From the NCBI GenBank assembly GCA_949752745.1, contig OX457029.1:11509511-11573510 (forward strand): a stretch of 64,000 bases of DNA. The letters are read 5' to 3'. The notes below the pieces were generated by a model. It was not told where the DNA came from. It ran no database searches and worked only from the letters and a program-made list of their open reading frames with translations. The position numbers and the translations under genes were made by a program. Origin of the DNA: Protula sp. h YS-2021 (lineage: Eukaryota > Annelida > Polychaeta > Sabellida > Serpulidae). Of this stretch, positions 47,786 through 59,600 are shown one piece after another (the stretch's first letter is position 1; the number at the start of each line of letters is the position of its first letter).

Positions 47786-50449
47786 CTGATGTTATTTCAT
47801 AGAAATCGCCATTCTTAGCTTTAAAGTACCAAACCTTTAGGCATGCCAAACAACAATAGTTAATATATTGTTTAATTAATAACGTTTTAATTTATAATTT
47901 TGGAATGAAAACACTGTAAATAGGAATAAATTTTATTGATTTTTAATAACAAAGAGATAAAGTTCTTCCTGCTTTTTTACATGAAGTCTTTTCAACATCC
48001 AGTGCAAATCAGCTTAAAGGAATATCCGAAATCGGCATAATTCCCTGTTTACAATTATTCGTAACTCATCATTTTTCGCTCAATGAAAATGATCCCTCAG
48101 TTTAATTAAACTTGAAAAATAACCTGTGATGGGATGAAGTGATAATATCATAGAATATTGGGAGACTCAGAGCTCAGGGATCTTTACCACCTGTGAAAAT
48201 TGAGCGGAACAACTCCAAGGATATTATAGATGAGGTAGATTGCCTACAGTATCAATAATGGTTCCTTTCATAAGCAAATCATTCCCTTAAAAATATCCTG
48301 AGTAATACGGACACCGTGTTAATCGAGACAAAATTTTGTCAGTCCCAATACTGCCCGAATTAATCAAGTTTTCCTGCATTCTGTTGTCTTTCTTTCATTA
48401 AGCTTTTTATGAAAAGTACAATGCCCTAACTGGCTGTTATTTTGTCGCGACTCGTTACGCATTTATGGAATTACTGACCAAAAATAAATTTTCTTATCCC
48501 TTTTCTCATATCTTTTCTTAAAGTTTTAGTCAAAACGTCTTCAATATTTTGATTGTACATAGAGGAGATATGGGCCAAGTGGCTATAACTTATTTTTATA
48601 ATTGCCAAACATTGGCTAAATTATTGGCGGTTATTAAATTATGTTTCAGCCCAGGGCTTTAGTCTGACTGTCTTGAGATTTGACTGAAATCGTGTTTTAA
48701 ACCAGGGCGGAATTTGGAATGTTTTGGAATTTGGAATGAAGGTGATGGGCATAATTGCATATCTTCTTTTTAGTTTTTATTGTAACAAACTATTTATGTT
48801 ACATTTTGTTTCAGACTGTCTCGACATTTTGGAAGAATGATGTGGGCATAAGTCTCTTTCGGGTTTTTGCTTCGCAATTTACCACACAAAAAGTGGGAGA
48901 AAAAATTTCTTATAATCGAATTAAATTTGACAGTTTTAGTTGGATTGTTATGTGACGGTGTAACACATAACTTCCTATCGGGCTGCTACTTTTCCTAGCC
49001 AATTTCTGTGTACTACTTATCCTAGCGAAAGATAATAGTTCTGTAAAGTCACGTCTTCACCGTTCAAGGTGAAGATCAGAGAAACTCTTGGGATTTTCGT
49101 AGAGGTGAGCGATATTACACCAGAAAATTTTTTTAGTAAGAGAGATAGCGATATTACATTAGATTTGCCTCATTTTTAATTATTTTTGCTCTAGGCGAAA
49201 ATGGCAATAATAGACTTTAGCCGATTTTCTTTCACAACTTTGCAGGTGAATTATTATTTAATTATTTCTTGAATATTATTGAGCTTACTCTATAGGTTAG
49301 TCGCAAACTTAAGAGGAAGTTTTTTTTACAAGTTTGGGTCTGAGCGTCTTTTTCAGGAGTTTATCAATATGCCTTTATTTCGATTCATATTGCCATTTGA
49401 ATGCTATGAAATGTACATTTGTCTAACTTGTTGGGGGTCAAGGAGGCATCAGAATGATTTTAAGCGAATTAAAATATCATATATACTGCGCTCAAAATTG
49501 CGTGGGATTTGTATAGCTATGAACTCTATTTATTTGGCCTGTTCTGAACCTGTGAAATGTGCTCTTCTGGGTATAATTGTTAAAGCTCCAGGCACCTTCA
49601 AAATGTTGTCCATGAACAATCTCGTGTTAAAATTACTGAGGAAACATGAAACGTTGGATAGACGTTAGCTATGTCTGGAAAGCGACTTTATATAGACGTT
49701 GTATAAACATCGGGAAAGATCATTGTATAGTCATTGAGAATTCCTGAGATACCATGGTTGTTCTCTCATCAAAAAATCTCCACTTTTGAATCCGCCTGTA
49801 TGTTAGAATACTAGTATGTACGAAGTCTTTCACCATACCTATTTGTCATGAGCAGCAATAAAAACTGGCGCAACCCTCAAATTCTTCATAAATCACTATA
49901 TTTATTTCCGGTGATTGCTGATATGTGATAAGTTGTTCTTGGTTGTCTGCGAGGCGCTTATACAAGGTCAGGAGAAATGCATTTTTCCCATATACATGTG
50001 CAAGAAATTCGCAATGTTTATTTTGTCCTGACGAAAAACAACCCGCAGCTGCAAATTGTTTTAAACATTTTCTTGGCAACTAATCGATAGATGTCTGTAC
50101 CACAAACAGACGTTTTATAGATGACGTACTTTTTACTGGGAAGATCGTACACAATCGTTAAACCACAAACCTTGGAAAAAGTGTATTTTGGCATATTCTA
50201 CATGCATGCCTACGCCCTAAGTCTTTGACAGGCATGTGTTCATTTATGCTAACTGAATTTTTATCTTAATATAAATAAAAGTAAAAAATGATTACGAGTA
50301 TTTTCCCGTTTAGCATCTCGTTTGTTGACGAGGCTCCTAAGCAAACAATCGACATCTTTTTTTGGTTCAGAAAAGGTTGGATTTTGGTCGCAACGACTTA
50401 ACAACCATATTTTGAATAAAATAAGGTTGCTAAATGGGTAGAATTACGT

Positions 50450-50900
50450 CACGATCTTTTCCCCCAAAATCCGACTTTATTCCGACGTCGAGGCGACGTC
50501 GGTTTTCTGACGTCATTCCGACTTTGGAAAAAAGACCAAAAAGCGATGAACATCTATTATCGCTCATCGGAAGTGGAAGTCTTTTTGAGAAAGAGGAAGA
50601 AAAACGTAATTTTTGCATAAAAATTTTAGAATTTTGATGGCGCGTAGGTATTGTTCTTCCTAGATTGTGAAATTTTACATGGAAAATACTTTCACAGCAG
50701 GTGAATTATTAATTATCTATTAATTATATAACTCTAGACTCTATTTTTGTAAGACGTGTCTAAGACTGATTCGTTTCAAGGTGGTAAACCCGACGTCAGT
50801 TTCAGGTCGGAATCCGACGTCGGTTCCAATTCCATTTACAACCTAAAACTGACTTATTACCGACGTTGGATTTAGGTCGGAACCCGACGTCATCCAGTTC
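50450..50900. repeat. Cluster of GACGTC-centred palindromes
   Basis: At least seven copies of GACGTC or a close variant (for example attccgacgtcgaggcgacgtc, gaatccgacgtcggttcc, accgacgttgg and aacccgacgtcatcc), several within a larger aggtcggaa-ccgacgtc repeat unit. One site reads TGACGTCA, the CRE/ATF consensus. The region is strikingly CpG-rich against the AT-rich background. Overlapping frames on both strands (50430-50637) are considered by-products. Confidence 0.75.
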
Positions 50901-50964
50901 CAAAAAAAATCCAGTTTTATGAAGTTAGGAGCAAGAAGGGTCAATATGGATGAAGCAATCCTAC

Positions 50965-51662
50965 TGGAGCAGTTTCTACACGAGTTATATGTACCATGGC
51001 TTCCACACCAGTTATATGTACCATGACTTCCGCACCAGTTATATGCACCATGGCTTCCGCACCAGTTATATGTACCATGGCTTAAACACCACTCACATGC
51101 ACCATGGCTTCCACACCAGTTACATGTACATTTGCTTCCACACCAGTTGAAGTACCATGGCTTAAACACAAGTTACATGCACCATGGCTTCCACACCAGT
51201 TATATGTATATTTGCTTCCACACCAGTTATATGTACCATGTCTTAAATACCAGTTACATGAACCATGGCTTCCACACTAGTTACATGTTCCATCGTTTAA
51301 ACACCAGTTACATGAACCATGGTTTTCACATCAGTTACAAGCACCATGGCTTCCACACCAGTTATAAGTACCATGGCTTAAACACTAGTTACATGCACCA
51401 TGATTTCCACGCCATTTACATGTCCCATGGCTTCCATACAAGTTACATGGTCATAGCTTATGCACCAGTTACATGCCCCGTCATTTCCACATCAGTTATA
51501 TGTACCATGGCTTTCACAGAAGTTACATGTTCCATACCTAAAACACAAGTTACATGTACTATGGCTTTCACACCAGCTACATGCACCATGGTTTCCACAC
51601 CAGTTACCTGTACCATAGTTTCCACACCAGTTTCATGCACCACACCACTGGCTTGTACTGTG
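50965..51662. repeat. 27-bp minisatellite, about 26 units, open in frame
   Basis: Head-to-tail 27-bp units (ccatggcttccacaccagtt plus atatgta) with 5-20% divergence. Because 27 is a multiple of three, frames stay open on the plus strand (51132-51704, nine-residue repeat YMYHGFHTS) and in part on the minus strand. No start context, signal or flanking exon supports translation. It lies just downstream, in transcript sense, of the Leu-rich exon at 51687-51929, so it is probably intronic. Confidence 0.95.
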
Positions 51663-51686
51663 GTAGCTTATACAATATACAATTAC

Positions 51687-52285
51687 CTGGCTTCATTGAA
51701 ATAAAAGGGACGTGAGGTTTTAACAGTTTTCCACAGATGTTGTCGATAGTACTGCAAATGACGCCATTGATATGCAGGTGACGTGAGATATTTAGACGTT
51801 TTAAAGAAGATCTTGTGTGCAAAATATATCTCGATAACGGAAGTTCATATCGACATTTACTTGGTCGCAAATGAAGGCGCATGACATCATTACAAAAAAT
51901 CTTATATGTAAGACTTCTCAACTGCTCAACTGTGGAAATGGTTCAAAATTCAAATAGTTTTACTGGATAGGTTCAAAAATTGAATTAGAAGAAGTTTGCC
52001 TGAGGAGTTGCAGTGAAGTTGTAGCGAAAGTTAGGAACTGATCTGCCCAGTGAAACTACAAAAGCAGGACTTTGATCGGGATATAGGCGGTGATTGGTGA
52101 GTCTTGTTACTTACGCTGTGGCGTCTTTTTTTGCCTTCGCCTTCTGCTTTCACTCATACCCAAAGGCTGTTTGTATTCACCTATCGTGTAACTGTATATC
52201 CATATATAACGGGTCAGTTTTGAACGATTTACTTCATTACTACGTGCTGTTTCCCAATGCTCGCAATGCTTGATAGGAGAGCAGT
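51687..52285 (-). CDS. Two exons of an unassigned Leu-rich intracellular-type protein
   Basis: Exon 1 is open from at least 52285 to 52115. It contains KHCEHWETARSNEVNRSKL, TIGEYKQPLGMSESRRRRQK and ends CCA CAG C|GTAAGT (phase 1). Exon 2, 51929-51687, follows CATTTCCACAG with two bases, giving a seamless join. It encodes EQLRSLTYKIFCNDVMRLHL, ELPLSRYILHTRSSLKRLNI and INGVICSTIDNICGKLL, ending AAG CCA G|GTAATT. The Leu spacing in SSLKRLNIS resembles a leucine-rich repeat, and the start slightly recalls SOCS/ZYG11-type boxes, but neither is secure. An ATG in good context (AAGATGGCC) at 52345 opens ten codons ending GGA G|GTAACC, in matching phase, only 29 nt before a CTCAAG acceptor. That gap is too short for a normal intron, so the true start is unclear. 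No later exon was identified. Confidence 0.42.
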
Positions 52286-52345
52286 CTTGAGGAAGAATAC
52301 TCTTTACGGGTTACCTCCGTGGCATTTGATTAGGTCGGCGGCCAT

Positions 52346-53215
52346 CTTATTCTGGTTTAAATTTCTTGACACGTTTTGGAGTTATTGGAGAAACAAGTTT
52401 TGGTGAGAATGCTCGAAACCCTCACATGGCGGCATTATCTCAGTTTTGTATAAAATAACTGAGATAATTGTAATTCCTGCTGTTACTTCTTATTTTCTTT
52501 TTTTCGATCTCCAGGCTAGAGGAATAAAGGTTAAAGATTTTTATTTTGATACATTTTAGGCACATCATGGTGGCTGGGCTCTGCGTTCTCTCGCGCAGGA
52601 AACTGAAACACAACTGCTGTACCTTAAACCTTAAAATTGATTTACGCTAGGGGCCAGTGCCCGCACTGTGCGGGTGCCGCCAGGTAGAACTATTGCAGTG
52701 CTGACATCGATTTGAGTGTCTGTTACAGATGGCCTGCCTTGTTGAAGGATCGTTGCGGGACATAAAGGTTTCAAGGTTGACATTCACAACAAAACTGCGC
52801 CACGAGATTCGGCCAGCCTGAATGTGTAGAGAATAAACTCCTATCAAAACAATTTCAAAAACATCAGTGAAAAGACACTCGAGCTGAAATGGCTCCCAAT
52901 AACAGTGCATGTGTACACGAGGACTTCATGGAAAATGTAAGACATAAAACTACGGTTACTAAAAAAAGGCAGTGTATGCAGTAAAATGTTCATGCTGAAT
53001 CACAAATGGCTGTTTTTTTCTGCCATGTTTCTTTTTTAAATTTGATGCGATGCTAAATGCACGAGTATACTGTAAGAAGAAACTTATCCATAGCATGTAC
53101 CGTGTAGTTACAATACGCGCTGTGAAAGACAGTGCGTCGGATCAATAACTACACGGGGAGGGACGTGCTGTTATGATACAGCACCACAACCACAGAGCGT
53201 CACATTGGTTTCGTT
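52346..53215. other. Non-coding stretch
   Basis: No gene recognised. The minus-strand frame 52647-52910 lacks splice support. A CpG-richer patch near 52640-52700 has no visible element. Confidence 0.45.
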
Positions 53216-53219
53216 TCGG

Positions 53220-54130
53220 TTAGAGCTCATGAAGCAATTTTTGGTACGCGGTACTGAGGCGGGGTCACCGTCTGCTCGGGACCTCAGTACCACCAGTGGT
53301 AATGAAGTCCCGAAGTGGCACTGAGGACCCAGTGGCACGGAGGACCCGAATTTTCTTCGCTTCAAAATGCAAGATTAAGTTGTTTTAACCTGAAAGAAAC
53401 TTTCAGAACCAAAAATCAATGCCCACTTCTCGAAAAAAGTAAAGTGGTGGTACTGAGGACCCGGTGGTGGCGCTGAGGACCCGCTGGTGGTACTGGGGAC
53501 CCAAAATTTTTTTCGCTTCCAAATGCTAGATTAGGTTGTTAAGCTGAAAGAAACATTCAAAACAAAAATCAATGCTTCAGAGCAGAGCAATATTTTTAAG
53601 TTGGGAGGTTTTGGAGGCTTGGAGGCGATGAGGGGGGGGGGGGGGGTTCAGAGCAGAGCAATATCTTTAAGTTGAGAGGTTTAGGGGAGGGGACGGACGG
53701 TGAGGGGGGGGAGTGACGATAAAACGGGAGCTTGATGGAAAACTAACAAGAGAGAAGTTGTATTTCTAAAAATACAAGTAGTGTCACTGAAACTCCCCCC
53801 CCCCCCCGGGGGCTCTGGGGACCTAATGGTGTCACTGAGGCTCCTAACTAAAAATTGCATTTTAGAGTACTTAATTTTCAATGAGAATAAGCCATCAGAA
53901 CACTGCATGCATGCATATCAGAGAGGTTGGGAGAGTGGGAGATGGGGCGGTACGGGGTGGGGGAGGGGGAGGGGTCTGTTTATGTGAGTACATTAAAATA
54001 GAACTATATGAATTATTATAACAATATCAATATTTTTTATTTGAGGGCCTCAGTAACACCAGGGGCCTCATTGACACCAAAGGGCCTCAGTACCATTTGG
54101 TGTCACTGAGGCCCCCGGTGACGTGAAAAC
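53220..54130. repeat. G-rich repeats built on a GTGTCACTGAGG-type word, both orientations
   Basis: Many copies of words like ggtggtactgaggacc and ggtgtcactgaggcccc, direct and inverted (for example cctcagtaccaccagtggta near 53285, gggcctcagtaccatttggt near 54085). Two larger direct repeats are embedded: a roughly 155-bp block with ttcgctt-caaatgc-agatta...gaaagaaac, and a block with ttcagagcagagcaatat followed by ttaagttg. Homopolymer runs include G13 at 53634-53646 and C13 then G5 at 53795-53812. Local frames such as 53681-53908 are by-products. Confidence 0.85.
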
Positions 54131-54645
54131 GCCCTTTGGGAGAAGGCTGCAAAAATAAGCAGCAAAAAAAATGGGTTGGGGTGTGAATATTACTGGGATG
54201 GAGACCGGCATATACCCACAAACCAATGAGCGTCTTCAAAAAAATTGTGTAAAGTAAGACCCTGCAGAGGAGATTTTCACAGGGTTAGGAATCGAAGACG
54301 GTCAATTTTGCGGCCGATACAGAAAAACTCTGAAATTCCCCTAAGCGAGGGAGTTGGTTGAACAGTCGGCGGTGTTTTGATCAGTTTGAAGCCAAAGCGC
54401 AAAAATTCCAAAACTGAAAAAAAAACACAAAAAATGTGCGCATGCCTTTAACAGGTTAAATATGCAGAAGGCTTGAAAAATCCTATTCACTGGGGCCAAA
54501 AAGGCCAATCTTGACGAGTATTTCGTGAAAGTATACTCAAAAAGTAGAAAAAGTGCCTCCTGTATCCAGAGTGTATTGAATGTGCATAGCAATGATGGTA
54601 AAAAGTAAAAGACATTCACACAAAAGAAACCTCGATACAGTGCTG

Positions 54646-54662
54646 CCCCCCCCCCCCCCCCC
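54646..54662. repeat. C17 homopolymer
   Basis: A run of 17 C residues followed by accc. On the complementary strand it gives a Gly run in open frames that are not called as genes. Confidence 0.97.
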
Positions 54663-54669
54663 ACCCAAA

Positions 54670-55555
54670 GGCACACACAAGTTCTACGAAAGGCCACTTC
54701 CACGTCCCGGCGGGAATGGTATCTAGATAGAAACCAGGTCTTCCCAGGCGAATGGAAGCTGAATCAACACCGCTCACAAATGGTGGCACTGAACCCGCCA
54801 CATTTGGATTTATTCGCCACGAGAATTTCTAGACAGCTAGCAAAGACTTGCGTAAAACTTGTTGTGAACAAGCTCGATAACGAAAAATCCGACGCCAAAC
54901 TTGGCATAAATATTCTCTGCATAAAACGAACGGTTTGATCAACCATAAATTTATATGATAAAATACGTATTCAACCGTACGAACTTTTTGTCGCACCTTG
55001 AATGAGACCAGAGCAGCCCTCACGCACCCACTCTGCTGCCTTTATAAACAAACAGACAAGTCTGATAATACCAACAATTTCTCAGATTGCTAAAGTTTCA
55101 CGAGAAATAATGCTGCAAGTTATCAAGAAGCCCTAGGGTTAAAGAATTAAAACAGAAAGTATTTTTTTAAAGGATTAAAAACACCCCAACACCCAATTTA
55201 AACCGGCTCGTCGGCTCGTCGGCTTGTCGATAACAATCAGAAACGTCCCCCAAGTGCCGTGGAATTTGCTAACGTTGTTGCATGAGAACACGGCATTTTA
55301 GCGTAAGGCCAAAGGTCAATAAATGATAGCTGTATTTTCGAGTTTAATAACCTCTTTATTTCATGGATAAATGGGTGTCAAAATGTAGAACCAGTCCTAT
55401 GAAACCTTTGTAAAAATCCCGAATTAAATTTGCTTAGAGAATGGTTGTAAGTGACCTATTTTATTATCACACGTTTTCAGTGTTACAAGTTGAAAGCCAC
55501 AAGCTTGTTTCATGATTTCATGAAAATCATGTAAAAGCGGGTCATTTACAGGCAT
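54670..55555. other. Non-coding stretch
   Basis: No gene established. Overlapping minus-strand frames at 54616-55023 are short. A tandem cggctcgtcggctcgtcgg word occurs near 55205. Confidence 0.45.
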
Positions 55556-55559
55556 TCAT

Positions 55560-56668
55560 ACGGTAAGCAACACTTACTCAGACAGTTACAAACATTCATA
55601 CAGCATGTAACAACTTCCCAGACAGTTACAAACATTCATACAGCATGTAACAACTCCCCAGACAGTTACAAGCATTCGTGCAGCAAGTAACACCTCCTCA
55701 GACAGTTATAAGCATTCATGCCGCAAGTAACACCTCCTCAAACAGTTACAGGCCTTCATACAGCAAGTAACACCTCCCCAGACAGTTACAGGCATTCATG
55801 CAGCCAGTAGCATCTACCCAGGCAGTTACAGCCATTCATACAGCAAGTAACACCTTCCCAGACAGCTACAAGCATTCGTGCAGCAAGTAACACCTCCTCA
55901 GACAGTTACAAGCATTCATGCAGCAAGTAACACCTCCCCAGACAGCTACAAGCATTCATGCAGCAAGTAACATCTCCTCAGACAGTTACAGGCATCCATG
56001 AAGCCAGTAGCATCTACCCAGGCAGTTACAGGCATTCGCACAGCAAGTAACACCTCCCCAGACAGCTACAAGCATTCATGCAGCAAGTAACACCTCCCCA
56101 GACAGTTACAGGCATTCATGCAGCAAGTAACACCTCTCCAGACAGTTACAGGCATTCATGCAGACAGTAGCATTTACCCAGACAGTTACAGGCATTCACA
56201 CAGCAAGTAACACCTCCTCAGACAGTTACAAGCATTCATGCAGCAAGTAACACCCCCCAGACAGTTACAAGCATTCATGCAGCCAGTAGCATCTACCCAG
56301 GCAGTAACAGGCATTCATACAGCAAGTAACACCTCCTCAGACAGCTACAGGCCTTCATGCAGCAAGTAACACCTCCTCAGACAGTTACAGGCATTCATGC
56401 AGCAAGTAACACCTCCCCAGACAGTTACAGGCATTCATGCAGACAGTAGCATCTACCCAGACAGTTACAGGCATTCATACGGTAAGCAACACCTACTCAG
56501 ACAGTTACAAACATTCATACAGCAAGTAACACCTCCCCAGACAGTCACAGGCATTCATGCAGCCAGTAGCATCTACCCAGACAGTTGCAGGCATTCACAG
56601 AGCAAGTAAAACCTACCCAGACAGTTAAAGGCATTCGTGCAGCAAGTAACACTTATCCAGATGGTTGC
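55560..56668. repeat. 40-bp satellite, about 27 units with two unit types
   Basis: Head-to-tail 40-bp units with the consensus gacagttacaagcattcatg then cagcaagtaacacctcctca. A variant unit reads cagccagtagcatctaccca and recurs every three to five units (near 55801, 56001, 56161, 56279, 56439 and 56559), implying a higher-order pattern. One unit near 56255 is one base short, shifting the phase of later units. The open frame 56397-56609 is a repeat product. Confidence 0.97.
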
Positions 56669-56669
56669 A

Positions 56670-59600
56670 TGGATATTTGTTCTGGGTTATTTTAAATGGA
56701 CTTTATATACACTTCCAATTTCTTTTTGCTTAATTCAGGGTATTTCGGAATGGATTGAAGAATGATTAGACGATTGTTACACTATAACGTCACATTAATA
56801 TCCAAGCACATATTTTTACGTTGCAACAATGTCAGGTTATGGTTGATAATAGAAGTCATTTAATCAGAATCAGATTCACCGTCTAAACAGTGACAATAAT
56901 AAGGTATCTAGGTATGCACTCTGTCAATAGACCCCCACCATTGGTTGTGTTCCGGACATCAATACCACTCTGAATGTTCTACATCTGTGCAAAACTACGA
57001 TACGTCTATTCAAAGTTGCACCAAGGATACTTGATTAGACGGGAGTGATTTTCATCGAGCACTCTACTTTTCCAACTGAACTTTACTCCCTTTCAACAAA
57101 ACCTGGACTTCAAGATTGTACTATGATTGTGGATAATTCCTTTATTTTTGAATATATAATTGATCTGTTTTTCCAATAATTCACGTTGATGGGATGAAAT
57201 TGAGGAAGAAGGGTGCTTTTCAAACATGATACTGATCGCTTAGGGTTTGTATTAAAAAGTAACAGACACTCATGAAAATCAGTATTGATGAGTGACTCCC
57301 CTCCTCCCTCCCTCCTCACCCCTACTCCCGCACCCCCACCCCAAACCGCCACACACAACCTGGTAATCAGAAGATGAATATCTCAAACAATGTTATGTGA
57401 AGACATGCCCTCATTGAATATTCTAGCCGACAGTTCATTCTCACTCCAAATGAAAACTTCATGATGAAATCGAACTTAGTGTCAGAACCTCAAAGAAGTA
57501 GAGCTTTATTGACACAGGCGTTGGGATTGTGTACATTACTTAGTCAATCAGTTTTGGTTGAGGTTAGAAAAAAAGCAAATATTAAGGGTCAAAGGAGTTG
57601 AAGTGCAGGTAAAATAGTTACGGAATCAGATGAGGGGCTTGCACGAAGTGTTAAGATTATAATATATGATATGTGTTTTTGTGGACTTGTACAGCGCCAA
57701 AATACGAGTATGTACCAACTATGCTTCTAAATGAAAACTGAAAAAAATTAAGAAGTAAACAGAAAGCCTAGTAGGGACTTATCCTAACTAGGGACTTGTC
57801 CAGTAGACTTGACCGGTAGGAATCCTGTGGAGACTTGCCCAATAGGGACTTGTCCAAGACTCAAATTCATCAGCTTAAATTTGGTTTAAAAACACACGTG
57901 TCGATGCAAAGGATTTAGACATTCAGGTATGTTTATGGGAAGTTGGGAATTACCAGTCAGATTTGGTACAGATTAGATATGCTGGTTCCTGTTTTCTTTT
58001 CCTTTTGAGATTGAGAAGTTGGGTTGAAAATCACAGTCATACAAGTAATTAAATTAAAATTAATTAAAAAATAGAACAGGTCTGACATATCCCAAATGCT
58101 GTTTGAGATTTTGTTAGCCACGTATCGGTTTTGTGAATATTTCAGATGTACGTAAAAGGAAGCCACAGGGCCAGGAAATGGCAAGCAGAGGTTTTACTCT
58201 TGGTTGGTTTAACATATATTATAATTTTTGCATTTTTTCTTGCGGTGCTGATACGAATTTTTGACTTCGTTAGATGTTTACTAAGCTTGAAACGTAAGCG
58301 TAAGAAAAAATACAATAACATGTTAAGTTATTTATTTTGCTAAGCAGTAATTTTTTCTTTTGCAAACATTTCCGACAAATAGTCTATACTATTGCATTTG
58401 TCAGAAAAGATATACATGACACATCCTATCAAATATTCCCAAAGTCACACAAAAAGTGTAAAAAAATGCACATTACTAACGTTGCAGGTTTAGTTCTCAT
58501 TACTTCTTCATGTATCAAAATGTAATTTGATGGAATGCTTAATTTGTTATTTATACATTTCATACTGAGCTTGGAAAAACACATCTCCAAGTGTTCTCAT
58601 ACCAATAAAAATATATTAAAACAATTACTGACATTACAGAAAGAATTCACCTTTTACTATTGGTTTCGAATGCTCTAATCATCCAAACATTAGTTTCTAC
58701 TTTTCTTCCGTTTTTCCATATGTAGCTTCGAATAATTACAATAACTGCAACAGTTGGCAACTAAAAAATATTAAGTGACAGGATAGACGATTTGAGAACT
58801 TTTCGTTTTAAAATCAGATGACCCTTCCATTGCTTAACATATGTGCTTTTCCCATTCAGCTAAACACCGATTTCTAAAATCTATTTACAATGCACCCACA
58901 AGCAACCATGCTCATTGGCAAATTCCGAGGCAGATATTAGGTGGCCTCAGACCTCAGTTAATTGATGTATGTGTTTCTTTATAGGTTCGACTGATATTAC
59001 CTTACCTTATCGTACCAGAACCGAAAAAGTAACAATGCATTCAAGATATGGCAAAACCGGTTGCGTTCTTGCCATATTTTGCCAAAGAAGGGTAATCTCA
59101 GCCACCTCACTTCTTGACCAAAACAAACAAGCGATATGCTGACCTTTAACCTTGATTTAGAAAAGATCAACATTTAATATTCATGCCATACAGGCTCCAA
59201 TTCTTTGACAAGGACTACTTTTTATTGCTCTTCTACAACTGTATAAGTGAGTAAAAAGCGATTTATCAAGAAGCTATTTTGCTAAGTGTAACCTCAGTGC
59301 ATTGAACTAAACGAGCGGGAAAGGGGTGGGGCTTTTTTAGTCTTCAAAGTGGTAAGGATATTTGGTTAAAGACTTCACAGAATATAGATCCCTAAGAATA
59401 GACAATTTGGAAAAATTGCTCCCAACAAGCGATTTATTTGAAAGGATGTTTCATCACTTAATTTGGCAATTCAACAGGTTGGATGATTTCGTTCAACTGA
59501 TAATGGGTTTATGTAAGTTAATAGATTCAACATTCCGATTCCGATTCCGAATCCAGAAAAAAGGTGGAGGTTGAAAATCGGTTGAACATGTAACAATCCG

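Larger units (their letters stand above)
43290..50440. other. Mostly non-coding stretch
   Basis: No gene established. The largest frames are 49279-49668 plus (129 codons) and 50079-49846 minus (77 codons, including KHCEFLAHVYGKNAFLLTLY and LADNQEQLITYQQ). Neither has convincing splice partners or a recognised family, and both could be transposon debris. The remainder holds the tandem repeats listed separately. Confidence 0.45.

Noticed and set aside
49279..49668. 129-codon plus-strand frame
   Set aside because: Long for the region but no domain, splice sites or paralogue; may be transposon debris. Not enough to call a gene.
54341..55023. Set of overlapping minus-strand frames near the C17 run
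   Set aside because: Frames include a Gly run from the homopolymer and overlap each other; no splice support.
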